Positions 52,071-61,434 of a DNA stretch of 64,000 nt are shown one piece after another; position 1 is the first letter of the stretch; each line of letters begins with the position of its first letter. Below the pieces are notes generated by a model. The model was given only the letters and a program-made list of their open reading frames with translations, was not told where the DNA came from and ran no database searches. The DNA comes from Pseudomonadota bacterium (GTDB taxonomy: Bacteria > Pseudomonadota > Alphaproteobacteria > Rhodobacterales > Rhodobacteraceae): positions 124,001-188,000 of the forward strand of contig JAIUPD010000009.1 in the NCBI GenBank assembly GCA_020161615.1, written 5' to 3'. The position numbers and the translations under genes were made by a program.

Positions 52071-53683
52071 CCGGTGAAGGCGAGCGAGCCGTAGGGCGCG
52101 CGGATGCCGTCCGGGCCGGGAACGAAATTCTCGACATTGGCGGCGGCGATGGTGACGTAGATCGGCCGCGCGACCGGCAGGATCGGCAGGTCGGTCATGG
52201 CAAGTTGCTGGAAGCGCACGAAGAGGGCGCGGCGGGCCTCGGGGTCGGGTTCGACCGAGGCGTCTTCGAGGATCTGATCCATCTCGGCGCTTTCATAGCC
52301 GGTCGAGTTGACGAAGGGTGTCCCCTGCGAGGCGGCCTTGGACCACCAGAAGCGCTGCGAGCCGATGGTCGGATCGGCGGTGACAGAGCCCGGATAGAGG
52401 GTCAGGTCGTAATCGTATTCGCCAAAGACCGAGCGGATGAAGGTCGGGATATCGGCGCTGATCAGCTCCAGGTCGACGCCCACGTCGCGGAAGTTCTGTT
52501 TCAGGAACTGGCCCATCCGTTCATAGGTGTCGCCGACCGTCGGCGCGATCAGCCGCAGGCTGAAGCGCATGCCGTCGGCGCCCCGGGCGTAACCGGCGGC
52601 ATCGAGCAGTTCATTGGCGCGGGCCGGATCGTAATCGTAGCTTGGCACATCGGCGGTGTAGAAGTTCGGCAGGGTTTCCGGGATCGGGCCGGTCAGCATC
52701 TCGGCCAGACCGTAATAGACCACGCCCAGCATCGCCTCGCGGTTCATCGCGTGCATGAGGGCCTGGCGGACCTCCAGCTTGGCGAGGTGCTCGTTGCGCA
52801 GGTTGGTGTGGATCATGTCGAGCGAGTTGTTCATCTCGGTCCCGCGGGTATCGACCTGGAAATCCGGGCTGTCCATGAAGCGCTGGACCTGGTTGACCGG
52901 GATCGGGCCGTCACCGGCCAGATGCAGCTCGCCCGCATCGAGCGCCGCGGCGCGGGCCGAGGGGTCGGTGATGATGCGGATCACGAGGCGTTCCAGCTTC
53001 GGCTCGCCCTCGCCCCAGTAATTCGGGTTGGCGGTCATGATGATATGCGAGCCGCGCTCCCAGGTCTGGAAGACGAAGGGGCCAGTGCCGACGGGGGCAT
53101 TGTTGGCGGGGTTCTGGAGGACATCGGTGCCCTCGTAGACATGCTTCGGCAGCATGGGCGATTCCCAGCCGGCGAGGGCATACATCAGCGCCGGGGCGGG
53201 CTGGCTGAGGCGCAGAATGGCGGTGTGCTCATCGGGCGTTTCAACGGCGGTGACGCTGGCCAGCGTCGAGCGGCCGCGCGGGTGGTGCTGCTTCAGGATC
53301 TCCATGATCGTGTATTGCACATCGGCCGAGGTGAAGGGCTGGCCGTCATGCCACATCACGCCCTCGCGCAGGGTGAAGGTGATCGACAGGCCGTCCTCGG
53401 CCACCTCCCAGGCGGTGGCGAGCGCCGGGGTGGGCGAGACGTTGAAATCGTAGTTCAGCAGGCCTTCGAGCATCTTGCCCGAGACGACGGTGACGGGCGA
53501 AGCGGTGTTGAAGGCGGCGCACATGGCGTTGGGTTCGGGCGTCACGCACATGGCCAGGGTGCCCGATTGCTGGGCTTTCAGCGGGCCGAAGGGCAGGACG
53601 CTGGCGGCGAGGCCGGCACCCGTGGCCAGCAGCAGGGCGCGGCGGCTCATGGCGAAGGTCGGGGAGGTCGGTGTCTTGGTCAT
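52067..53683 (-). CDS. ABC transporter periplasmic substrate-binding protein, family 5
   Basis: The 538 aa protein has a twin-arginine-type leader (MSRRALLLATGAGLAASVLP, internal Met at 12), then a peptide-binding family 5 domain with FTLREGVMWHDGQPFTSADV near residues 105-125 and GTGPFVFQTWERGS. It delivers peptides or similar compounds to the DppBCDF-like complex. It is the first gene of the operon (SBP, racemase-like, B, C, D, F, TIGR02444). The 270-base gap upstream to the ThDP gene carries the divergent promoters, but I see no clear operator in it. Confidence 0.9.
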   Translation of the reverse strand: MTKTPTSPTFAMSRRALLLATGAGLAASVLPFGPLKAQQSGTLAMCVTPEPNAMCAAFNTASPVTVVSGKMLEGLLNYDFNVSPTPALATAWEVAEDGLSITFTLREGVMWHDGQPFTSADVQYTIMEILKQHHPRGRSTLASVTAVETPDEHTAILRLSQPAPALMYALAGWESPMLPKHVYEGTDVLQNPANNAPVGTGPFVFQTWERGSHIIMTANPNYWGEGEPKLERLVIRIITDPSARAAALDAGELHLAGDGPIPVNQVQRFMDSPDFQVDTRGTEMNNSLDMIHTNLRNEHLAKLEVRQALMHAMNREAMLGVVYYGLAEMLTGPIPETLPNFYTADVPSYDYDPARANELLDAAGYARGADGMRFSLRLIAPTVGDTYERMGQFLKQNFRDVGVDLELISADIPTFIRSVFGEYDYDLTLYPGSVTADPTIGSQRFWWSKAASQGTPFVNSTGYESAEMDQILEDASVEPDPEARRALFVRFQQLAMTDLPILPVARPIYVTIAAANVENFVPGPDGIRAPYGSLAFTG

Positions 53684-53953
53684 GTCATTTCCCTGTTGCG
53701 CGGGTCGAATGGCCCGGTTGCCCCGGTAGGGCGCCGGGCGAGCTGTCGCTCTGTCTTCGGCGCCGGTGTCGCGGTTCCTTGAGTATTCCGGCGTGCCCCC
53801 GTTCTCGCCAGTAGGGGGGTTTCAGATTCCAGTTCTGATTTTTCTGTTATCGGTCATTTCACCGGATTGGCCCGCAATCAGGGGGTGAAGCCCGTTGCAA
53901 GTGCCCGGGCCCGGGTGAAAACCTGTGCGAAATCAACAAACGGGAAACGCGAG

Positions 53954-55594
53954 ATGGATCACCTGACGGGCGCCGGGGCGCTGGCCCTTCTGATCCGCGA
54001 CTGGGCGGGGGGTCCGGCCTTCCATGTGCCGGGCGAGGGGATTCTGGAATTGCTGGACGCGCTGGAGGGCGCGGGCGTGCCGCTGATCTCGTGCCGGCAC
54101 GAGGCGGGCGCGGCGGTGGCGGCGCAGGCGGTCGGGCAGGTGACCGGGCGGCCGGGGATCTGTCTGGTCGGCCGGGCACCGGGGGCGCTGAACGCGGCGC
54201 TGGCCCTGCACACGGCGCGCACCGACGGGGCGCCGATGATCCTGATTCTGGGCCAGCCCTCGCGCGCAATTGCGGGGCGCGAGCCCTATCTGGCCAACGC
54301 GGATTTCGCGCAGACCTTCGCGGCGTCGGCCAAATGGGTGGGATCGTGTGACAGCGCGTCTCGACTGGTGGAGATGCTGTCGCGCGCCTGGGCCGAGGCG
54401 ATGGGCGGTCGTCACGGGCCGGTGGTCTTGGCCCTGCACGAGGAGGTCTGGCACGAGGAAATCCCCGCCGCCAGTCTGCCCGCCACGCCGCCGATGCCGC
54501 CGCGCCCACAGGCCCCGGGGGAGGAACTGGACCGGCTGGCCGATGCCTTGGCCGCCGCCCAGCGCCCTTTGATCATCGCTGGCGGCACCGGCTGGCGGGT
54601 CGAGGAAACCCGCTGCCTTGCGCAATTCGCCGAGGAAAGCGGCATTCCGGTGGCGACTGCCTATCGCCGCCGCGACCTGATGCCGGCCAGCCATCCGTTG
54701 ATGGTGGGGGAACTGGGGATCGGCGCGGACCCGGCGCTGGCGCGGCGGGTGGCCGAGGCCGATTGCCTGCTGGTGCTGGGGATGCGGCTGGGCGAGATCA
54801 ACACCTTCGGCGCCAATGTCTTCGAGGGCTACCGGCTGATCGAGGCCCCGGTGCCCGCGCAGGCCGTTCACCATATCCACCCCGACCCGGCCGAGTTGAA
54901 CACGGTCTATCGCACCACGACCGCCCTGCTGGCGCATCCGGGCGATGTGGTGGCGGCGTTGCGGGCCCGGGGGCCGAAGCGGCGCGAGATCGGCGAGTGG
55001 CAACGCGACCTGCGCGCGGCGCGCGAGGCGTTCACCACCGGCAAGCCCTGCCCCGGGCCGTTGGACCTGAACGCGGTGTTCAAGGCCCTGCGCGCGGCGC
55101 TGCCCCACGACGCCATGCTGACGGTCGGCGCCGGGGCCTATGCCCATTGGCCGCAGCGCTATGTCGCGCATGAGGTCTTCGGCACGCAGCTGGGGCCGAA
55201 GAGCGGTGCCATGGGCTATGGCCTGCCCGCCGCCATCGGCGTGCAGGCGGCGCAGCCCGGGCGGCGGGTGGTGGCGGTGGCGGGCGACGGCTGTTTCCTG
55301 ATGCAGGGCGAGGAGCTGGCGACAGCGGCGCTCTATGGCCTGCCGGTCCTGACCATCGTGGTGAATAACAGCCTCTATGGGGCCATCGCCGCCTCGCAAA
55401 GCCGGATGTTCGGGCGGCGCAGCGGCACGGCGCTGGCGCCCGTCGATTTCACCGCGCTGGCGGGGGCGATGGGCGTGAAGGGCTGGAAGGTCACGACGAC
55501 CGACGCCTTCGCCCCGGCCCTGGCAGCGGCACTGGCCGAGGACGGGCCGACCCTCATTGAACTGATCACCGGCGAAGAGGCCCTGAAACCATGA
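53954..55594 (+). CDS. ThDP-dependent enzyme, acetolactate synthase/benzoylformate decarboxylase superfamily
   Basis: The 546 aa protein has the three-domain ThDP layout: catalytic Glu E50 in ISCRHEAGAA, a central domain about 190-320, and the ThDP/Mg motif AGDGCFLMQGEELATA to VVNN near residues 442-475. It starts at ATG 53954; the frame to 53867 adds an unrelated tail. Family members include acetolactate synthase large subunits, sulfoacetaldehyde acetyltransferase and decarboxylases. No small regulatory subunit is adjacent. It overlaps the FAD oxidoreductase by 4 bases, so they probably act together. Substrate unknown. Confidence 0.85.
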   Translation: MDHLTGAGALALLIRDWAGGPAFHVPGEGILELLDALEGAGVPLISCRHEAGAAVAAQAVGQVTGRPGICLVGRAPGALNAALALHTARTDGAPMILILGQPSRAIAGREPYLANADFAQTFAASAKWVGSCDSASRLVEMLSRAWAEAMGGRHGPVVLALHEEVWHEEIPAASLPATPPMPPRPQAPGEELDRLADALAAAQRPLIIAGGTGWRVEETRCLAQFAEESGIPVATAYRRRDLMPASHPLMVGELGIGADPALARRVAEADCLLVLGMRLGEINTFGANVFEGYRLIEAPVPAQAVHHIHPDPAELNTVYRTTTALLAHPGDVVAALRARGPKRREIGEWQRDLRAAREAFTTGKPCPGPLDLNAVFKALRAALPHDAMLTVGAGAYAHWPQRYVAHEVFGTQLGPKSGAMGYGLPAAIGVQAAQPGRRVVAVAGDGCFLMQGEELATAALYGLPVLTIVVNNSLYGAIAASQSRMFGRRSGTALAPVDFTALAGAMGVKGWKVTTTDAFAPALAAALAEDGPTLIELITGEEALKP

Positions 55595-56877
55595 GCGACA
55601 TCATCGTCATCGGCGCCGGGATCGCCGGGCTGACCGCCGCCTATCGGCTGCATAAGGCGGGCCATGCCGTCACCGTGCTGGAGGCGGGCGCGGTGCCGGG
55701 CGGGCGGGTCGGCGACCGCGAGACGCGGGGGATCCGTTACAACGCCGGGGCGCGGCTGGTCTATCCGTTCTCCAAACCCTTCAACCGGATGCTCGATGAC
55801 TTGGGCCTGCGGGATGACCTGGTGCCGGTGCGCAAACTCTCGGCCCAATGCCTCGGCGCGGGCGAGGATTGGACCATCGAACTGATGCCGGGACCGGCCA
55901 GCCTGCTGACCCCCGGCCTGTCGCTGGCCGAGCGGCTGCGCTTCATCGCGTTCGGCGCCGGGATGCTGCTGGCGAGGGGGCGGACCGATCCCGACGACGC
56001 AGCGAGCGCGCTGGCGGCGGATGCGATGACCCTGGCCGATTACACAAGGCAGAAGACCGGCGCCAATGTGCTGGCGCGGATGGTCGATCCGGTGTTCCGG
56101 GGCACGCGGTCCTGGAATGCCGAGGAGATTTCCGGCGCCTTCTTCGCCTCGACCACGCCGCATCTGATCGGGCAGGACATGGTCTATGTCTTCCGGCAGG
56201 GCATGGCGACCTTGCCCAATGCGCTGGCCCGGGGGCTGGATCTGCGGTGCAACACGCGGGTGGTGGCGGTGACGCAGGCCGGTGACGGCTATGCGGTGGA
56301 GACGGAGAGCGAGACGCTGCGCGCCGACCGGGTGGTGATGGCCGTCGAGGGCTCGCTGGTCGCCGGGCTGATGCCGGATCTGGGGGCCGAGGATCGGGCG
56401 TTCTTCGCCGGCGTGCGGTACAATTCGCTGGGCATCGTGCATTACCGGTTGAAGGGCGATGTGGCGCCGCGAATGAATTTCTTCGCGCGCGACGTGGCGG
56501 GCACGATCGCCACCTATCAGCAGACGGCCGCCAATCCGACCAAGGGGCAGGCCGCGCAGCTTTACGCGCAGCTCTCGCCCGAGGCGAATGCGCTTGCCAA
56601 AGCCGAAGGGCGCACCGGCGATCTGCATGCGATCATCGAGGAGCGGCTGTTGCAGCTTTATCCGACGCTTCACGCGGATTGCGAGGATCGGGTGGAACAA
56701 TGGATCGAGCGGAAACTGCCGACCTTCTACCCCGGCTATGCCCGCAAGGTGGCCGAGTTCCGGGCGCGGCAGCGGGGCGGGCTGGCCTTCTGCGGCGATT
56801 ACCTGGCGCAATCGCTGTTGACCGGGGCGGCGGCCAGTGGCGAACGGGCGGCGGCGCAGATCCTCGCCTCAGTCTGA
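55591..56877 (+). CDS. FAD-dependent oxidoreductase, amine oxidase/protoporphyrinogen oxidase-like
   Basis: The 428 aa flavoprotein has IIVIGAGIAGLTAAYRLHKAG at residues 4-24, a PGGRVGDRETRGIRYNAGAR FAD-binding stretch, and a C-terminal GLAFCGDYLAQSLLTGAA. It belongs to the flavin amine oxidase/HemG-type superfamily. The start ATG overlaps the ThDP gene stop by ATGA; its end overlaps the convergent AraC gene by 9 bases. It may oxidise an amine or an alicyclic product linked to the ThDP enzyme; there are no haem genes nearby to support protoporphyrinogen oxidase. Confidence 0.82.
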   Translation: MSDIIVIGAGIAGLTAAYRLHKAGHAVTVLEAGAVPGGRVGDRETRGIRYNAGARLVYPFSKPFNRMLDDLGLRDDLVPVRKLSAQCLGAGEDWTIELMPGPASLLTPGLSLAERLRFIAFGAGMLLARGRTDPDDAASALAADAMTLADYTRQKTGANVLARMVDPVFRGTRSWNAEEISGAFFASTTPHLIGQDMVYVFRQGMATLPNALARGLDLRCNTRVVAVTQAGDGYAVETESETLRADRVVMAVEGSLVAGLMPDLGAEDRAFFAGVRYNSLGIVHYRLKGDVAPRMNFFARDVAGTIATYQQTAANPTKGQAAQLYAQLSPEANALAKAEGRTGDLHAIIEERLLQLYPTLHADCEDRVEQWIERKLPTFYPGYARKVAEFRARQRGGLAFCGDYLAQSLLTGAAASGERAAAQILASV

Positions 56878-57963
56878 GGCGTCGCGGCCTTTCACCGGGG
56901 CCGCGGCCTGTTTGGCGCTCGACGGCAGCACGCCGAAATGCAGCTTGAAGGCCGAGGTGAAGCTGGCCTGCCGCTTGTAGCCGGCCGTCTGCGCGATCTC
57001 GGCGATGGACAGATCGCCCTGTTCCAGCAGGGTCAGGGCGTAATCCATCCGGTACTTCTTGCGGTACTCGAAAATCGTCGTGCCGTAGAAGAATTTGAAC
57101 CCGGCCTTCAGCTTGGTGGCATTGGTGCCGAGTTCCTTGGCAAGATTGGTGGCCGAGTAGTTCTTGGAGAAATCCGTCGCCAGCATCTCGCGCGCGCGCT
57201 CGAACATGGCAAAGTCGCGTTGAGAAAAGCTCTGCGCGCCTTCGTCCGAGCCATCGTCCAGCGCGTCGGCCACCAGACAGATGATCTCGGTCAGCTTGGC
57301 CGAGGCCAGCATCAGATCGCGCGGCCCCTCGAAGGGGATGTCCCACAGCGCCTGCAGCGCCCGGACGAAGGCGCTGTTGATCTTGCGCTCGACCAGCGGG
57401 ATTTCCCCGGGCAAGGGCGCGAAGAGGCGTTCGACCGCTTTCGAGTCGAGTCCGAAACTGTCGCGCAGCAGGCTGGGGGAGACGTAGATGCCCAGCAGCC
57501 GGTAGCTGCCCGCCGGAAAACGGACGGTATAGCTGAGGTCGGGCGGGCAGCGCAGCGCCACCATCGTCGCCTCATGCACCGGATGGTCGTTGCCCTGCGC
57601 GGGGGGCGGGCTGCCCTCTTCCACGTCCCAGCTCAGGCGCACCGGGCCTTCGATCTGGAAATGCAGCTCGATCAGACCCTCGTCGCGGACATCCTCATGC
57701 CGTTCGTCCAGGGTGGTGCAATCGGTGATGCCGCAGAAGATCTGGTCGCGGACCGAGAGGAACCGGTAGAAGCCGGTCCCGGCATCGGCCGCCAGATCGA
57801 CCCGGGCGGTGAAGAGCGCCTGCGCGCGGTCGGCCAGCGTCTCGTACCGGTCGGGCTGCGCGGCGAGGCTGCGGAACACCCCCGCCAGCGTGCCGCTGTC
57901 GTCGCCGAACTCGCGCCGCCAGAGGCTTTTCACGGCGGAATGACTGTCGCGCTGGCCGGTCAT
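56869..57963 (-). CDS. AraC-family transcriptional regulator
   Basis: The 364 aa protein has a C-terminal AraC HTH pair (about 260-350): YSATNLAKELGTNATKLKAGFK, split as SATNLAKELGTNATKLK and LSIAEIAQTAGYKRQASFTS. The N-terminal 230 residues are a sensing domain of unknown ligand (AGSYRLLGIYVSPS). The RBS GGGAGGG is 11 bases before ATG. It is convergent with the ThDP-FAD pair and lies downstream of the RidA-aldehyde dehydrogenase genes in the same direction, so it may control one or both. Confidence 0.88.
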   Translation of the reverse strand: MTGQRDSHSAVKSLWRREFGDDSGTLAGVFRSLAAQPDRYETLADRAQALFTARVDLAADAGTGFYRFLSVRDQIFCGITDCTTLDERHEDVRDEGLIELHFQIEGPVRLSWDVEEGSPPPAQGNDHPVHEATMVALRCPPDLSYTVRFPAGSYRLLGIYVSPSLLRDSFGLDSKAVERLFAPLPGEIPLVERKINSAFVRALQALWDIPFEGPRDLMLASAKLTEIICLVADALDDGSDEGAQSFSQRDFAMFERAREMLATDFSKNYSATNLAKELGTNATKLKAGFKFFYGTTIFEYRKKYRMDYALTLLEQGDLSIAEIAQTAGYKRQASFTSAFKLHFGVLPSSAKQAAAPVKGRDASD

Positions 57964-58005
57964 GGCGGGCGGATCCCTCCCGTGCTGGCGATGCCGTGGC
58001 CGAGT

Positions 58006-58395
58006 TTACCGGCGCGAGGCCGAGACCTCAATCTCGACCTTGGCGCCCGGGGCGGGAAGCTGGCAAACCAGCAGCGTGTTGGTCGGGCGCACGGCATCGA
58101 AGTGCTTCTTCAGCACCATGGCCACGCCTTTGGCAAAACCGGGCTCGGTGATGTAGACGCGGACGGTCTTCACATCGGCGAGGCTGGCACCGGCCTGCGC
58201 CAGCGCCCTGGCGACCGAGGCCAGCGCATTCTCCAGCTGGGCCTCGACGCTTTCGGGGAAGGTCCCGTCGGCATCGGGGCCGAGGCTGCCCGAGACATGG
58301 ATCACCGGGCCGTCGATCACCGCCTTGGCGAAACCGGCGAAATCCTCGGCGGGCGAGCCGGAAAAGATGCGGTCTTTCATGATAGTGGCGGTCAT
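58006..58395 (-). CDS. RidA-family protein next to aldehyde dehydrogenase
   Basis: The 129 aa protein has the RidA fold with IHVSGSLGPDADGTFP and GAKVEIEVSA. The catalytic-site Arg is replaced by Asn (RPTNTLLVCQL instead of a PTRT motif), so deamination of 2-imino acids is doubtful. The start ATG 58395 (RBS AGGAAGG) lies four bases after the aldehyde dehydrogenase stop. It is the second RidA of the window, and both lack the arginine. Its role may be binding or hydrolysis of another reactive intermediate. Confidence 0.88.
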   Translation of the reverse strand: MTATIMKDRIFSGSPAEDFAGFAKAVIDGPVIHVSGSLGPDADGTFPESVEAQLENALASVARALAQAGASLADVKTVRVYITEPGFAKGVAMVLKKHFDAVRPTNTLLVCQLPAPGAKVEIEVSASRR

Positions 58396-58399
58396 GGGC

Positions 58400-59794
58400 T
58401 CAGCCTTCCTCGGACTTGCGGATGATCAGCGCCTTCTTGCGCAGGAAGCGGTGGAAACCGCCGTGGCCATAGCGGGTGCCGCCCAGGCCCGAGGCGCCGA
58501 AGGCGGTCTTCTCGGCCCGGTCGCCGACGCCGCCCATCGTGTCGAAATCGTTGATCCAGACGCCGCCCGCGTTGATACGCTCGCCCACGGCGACCGCCTC
58601 GTCCTCGTCGCCGATCACCGTGGCGGAGAGGCCGAAAACCGTGTCATTGGCCAGACGGATCGCCTCCTCCGGTTCATCGAAACGGGCAATGGGGATGATC
58701 GGGCCGAAAGTCTCGGCCTGCATGATCTCCATGTCCTGCGTCACGTCGACCAGCACGGTCGGTTCGCACCAGATCCCGCCGTCCTTCTCGATCAGCTTGC
58801 CGCCGGTCAGGATGCGGGCGCCCTTGGCCACGGCATCGTCAAGCTGCGCCTGCAGGATCTGCGCCTGACGGCGGAAGATGACCGGGCCCAGTTCGCCCGA
58901 TTGCAGACCTTCGGTGTTCAGCGTCAGGGCCCGGGTACGGGCCACCACGCGATCCACGAAGGTCGGATAGATGTCGCGCCCGGCATAGACCCGCTCGATC
59001 GAACAGCAAAGCTGGCCGGAGTTTTCCATCGCGCCGCGCACGACGATCTCGGCGGCCTCGTCGGCATCGGCGCTGTCCAGCACCACCGCCGGGTCGTTGC
59101 CGCCCAGTTCCAGAAACGCCGTCTTGAACTGCGAGGCGGCGCGTTCATGCACCTTGCGGCCGGTGGGGACCGAGCCGGTGAAGACCACCATGTCGGTGAC
59201 GTCGATCACCCAGCCGCCAGTCTCGCCGTCGCCCGCCACGTAATCCAGGACGTCGCGCAGATGCTCGACCTCGGCCACGGCGGCCATGAACGGCGCGATG
59301 AAGCGCGGCGTCACCTCGGAGGGTTTCGCCAGAACGGCCGAGCCTGCCAGAAGCGCGGTGATCGCGTCGATCATCGACAGGATCAGCGGATAGTTCCAGG
59401 GCGAGATGATGCCGACCAGTTGCTGCGGGACGTATTGCTGGCGGAAGCGGAGCGTGCCGTCGCCCGAGGCACCGGTCGCGGCCGCCAGCGCGGCCTCGGC
59501 GGTCGCGACGCGCATGCGGGTGATGCCTTTCAGCCCCTCGACCTCGGCCACCGACATGGCGTGACGGCCGGTATCGACCGAAAGCGCGTCGACGATGGCG
59601 TCGTAATGGCGGTCAACGGCGTCGCACAGCGCCAGCATGGCGGCCTTGCGCCCCTCGAGCCCGATCTCTGTCCATTTCTGCTGGCCTGCGCGCAGACGGC
59701 TGGCCTTGGCCTGGAGGGCGGGCAGGTCCAGGGCCTCGATCCTGGTGTCGACGATCCCGGTCCGGGGGTTCGTCACGTCGATTGCACGGCTCAT
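58400..59794 (-). CDS. Aldehyde dehydrogenase family protein
   Basis: The 464 aa NAD(P)-dependent enzyme has the general base in FLELGGNDPAVVLDSADAD (ELGGN) and the catalytic cysteine in NSGQLCCSIERVY. The N-terminal SPWNYPL and VFTGSVPTGRKV (G-S-x-x-x-G) contact the cofactor. It oxidises an aldehyde to the acid. GGAG lies ten bases before ATG. It is co-transcribed with the RidA protein downstream. The substrate is unknown; aldehydes from amine or sulfonate breakdown are possible given the neighbouring oxidoreductase. Confidence 0.92.
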   Translation of the reverse strand: MSRAIDVTNPRTGIVDTRIEALDLPALQAKASRLRAGQQKWTEIGLEGRKAAMLALCDAVDRHYDAIVDALSVDTGRHAMSVAEVEGLKGITRMRVATAEAALAAATGASGDGTLRFRQQYVPQQLVGIISPWNYPLILSMIDAITALLAGSAVLAKPSEVTPRFIAPFMAAVAEVEHLRDVLDYVAGDGETGGWVIDVTDMVVFTGSVPTGRKVHERAASQFKTAFLELGGNDPAVVLDSADADEAAEIVVRGAMENSGQLCCSIERVYAGRDIYPTFVDRVVARTRALTLNTEGLQSGELGPVIFRRQAQILQAQLDDAVAKGARILTGGKLIEKDGGIWCEPTVLVDVTQDMEIMQAETFGPIIPIARFDEPEEAIRLANDTVFGLSATVIGDEDEAVAVGERINAGGVWINDFDTMGGVGDRAEKTAFGASGLGGTRYGHGGFHRFLRKKALIIRKSEEG

Positions 59795-59935
59795 CGGGGC
59801 AGCTCTCCGTCATGGGTTTTCAGCGCGTTAGCCGCAGCATGAGGGCAGCGGCGGGCGGCGGAAAGACGGGGGCGGGGCGATGCTTCCGATATCGAAAAAC
59901 ATTCGCCGGAAATCCGCAGGCCGGGGTGGGGGACC

Positions 59936-60643
59936 TCAGCCCTTGCGCCATTCCATGAGGTGGAAATAGGGACAATCGTGATAGCGCCGGGCGCGGTCGG
60001 GGTCGCCGCCCCGGGGCGCGGGTTCGTCGAAATGCACCAGCCGCAGCCCCTGGGCGAGGAAAGCCTGCATGTAGCGGTGCATCGGCCGGTGCCAGTTCAC
60101 GATCTCGATCCCGCGCCAGCCCACGCGGTCGGCGCGGGTCGAGAGGTAGTCGCGGATCTGCATGCGTCTTTCGCCCGCGGCATCCTCGACCCAGCCGCCG
60201 GCGGTGGTGAAGGGGTTGAGATTGGCCACCAGCAACGCGCCGCCGGGTTCAAGAACGCGGGCCATCTCGGCAATCGCGCTGTCGATATCGGCGATGTCGA
60301 TCAGGGTCAGGTAGCTGACGACCAGACCGAAGCTGGCATCGGCGAAGGGCAGTGCTTCGGCCCTGGCTGGCTCGTAGCGACCTTGCGGGTCGCGGGCGCG
60401 GGCCCGGGCCAGCAGGCTGGGCGTGGGGTCGATTCCGGTCGCCTCGATCCCCTCGGCCCGCAGCATCCGGCAGAAGCGCCCTTCGCCGCAGCCCACGTCC
60501 AGCGCGGTCCGTGCGCCGCTGAGCCGGGCGCGGTCCAGCATCGGCGCATCGAGGATATGCTGGCGCGAGTAATCCCCCGTCTCGCCCATATCGGCGATCC
60601 AGGCGGCGGCCGAGGCTTCCCAGCCGGTCGTATCTTCGGTCAT
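59936..60643 (-). CDS. SAM-dependent methyltransferase, class I
   Basis: The 235 aa protein has motif I ALDVGCGEGRFCRML, a post-I acidic residue in TGIDPTPSLL, and motif II/III LVVSYLTLIDIADIDSAI and LEPGGALLVANLNPF, the Methyltransf_11 pattern. Target unknown. ATG 60643 is used; the frame to 61147 overlaps the GntR gene. It lies 140 bases from the aldehyde dehydrogenase and 66 bases after the GntR stop, all on the minus strand. Confidence 0.85.
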   Translation of the reverse strand: MTEDTTGWEASAAAWIADMGETGDYSRQHILDAPMLDRARLSGARTALDVGCGEGRFCRMLRAEGIEATGIDPTPSLLARARARDPQGRYEPARAEALPFADASFGLVVSYLTLIDIADIDSAIAEMARVLEPGGALLVANLNPFTTAGGWVEDAAGERRMQIRDYLSTRADRVGWRGIEIVNWHRPMHRYMQAFLAQGLRLVHFDEPAPRGGDPDRARRYHDCPYFHLMEWRKG

Positions 60644-60708
60644 GGTCGGGCCCTCCCCTTTTTGCGGAGGCGGCGGTCTATCGCCAATCGCGCGCGGCCG
60701 CCAGAGGG

Positions 60709-61371
60709 TCAGGCCGCGCCCGCAACCGCCGCATAGGCCGCCTGCGCCCGGCCCAGCGTATCGAGGTAGCGCGCGGCAGCCCCTTCGCGGTCGCCCCGGG
60801 CCAGCGCCGCGACCACGGCGACATGATCCTCGGCCACGGCGGCGCGGTTCGCGGCTTCGGCCAGGGTCACGCTGCGATAGGCCTGCAAGCGGTCGTTGCA
60901 ATGGTCGGCGATCTCGGTGAGGAAGCGGTTCGGGCAGAGGTCGAACAGCGCGCGGCGAAAGGCCGTGTTGGCGGCGATGAAATCGCGGGGCGCATCGGCG
61001 CGGATCGCGGCCTTCTCGGCCTCGGAGGCGGCGGTCAGCGCGGTCACGTCCGGCCGGTCGGGGATCTGGCGCAGGATATCGGCCTCGACCAGCAGCCTTG
61101 TGTGGAACATATGCGCGACCTCCCCGGGGCTGAGCAGCGGCAGGCAATAGCCGCGCCCGCGTTCGGTCAGGATGCCATTGCCGACGAGGCGGAACAGAGC
61201 CTCGCGGATCGGCGTGCGCGAGGTTTCCAACTGCACCGCCAACACCGGTTCGGTGATCAGGTCATCGGGCCCGTAATCGCCCGAGCGGATCGAGTCCAGC
61301 ACCCAGTCAAAGACCTGATCGCTGAGCCGCTCGCGGCGCAGGACGCGGGGTTTGTCTTGGGTCGGGGGCAT
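60709..61371 (-). CDS. GntR-family (FCD) transcriptional regulator
   Basis: The 220 aa protein starts at ATG 61371 (MPPTQDKPRVLRRERL); the frame to 61428 lacks a family match. The winged helix (LSDQVFDWVLDSIRSGDYGPD, with SRTPIREALFRLVGNGIL) is followed by an FCD domain (EADILRQIPDRPDV, FRRALFDLCPNRF). It lies downstream of the hydantoinase genes on the same strand, about 60 bases apart, and may control them. A true operator is not obvious. Confidence 0.88.
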   Translation of the reverse strand: MPPTQDKPRVLRRERLSDQVFDWVLDSIRSGDYGPDDLITEPVLAVQLETSRTPIREALFRLVGNGILTERGRGYCLPLLSPGEVAHMFHTRLLVEADILRQIPDRPDVTALTAASEAEKAAIRADAPRDFIAANTAFRRALFDLCPNRFLTEIADHCNDRLQAYRSVTLAEAANRAAVAEDHVAVVAALARGDREGAAARYLDTLGRAQAAYAAVAGAA

Positions 61372-61434
61372 GGCGCGTCCAGTCGGGGATCGGGGGCGCA
61401 GGATAGAGGGCGGGCGGGGGCGCGACAATTCCCC

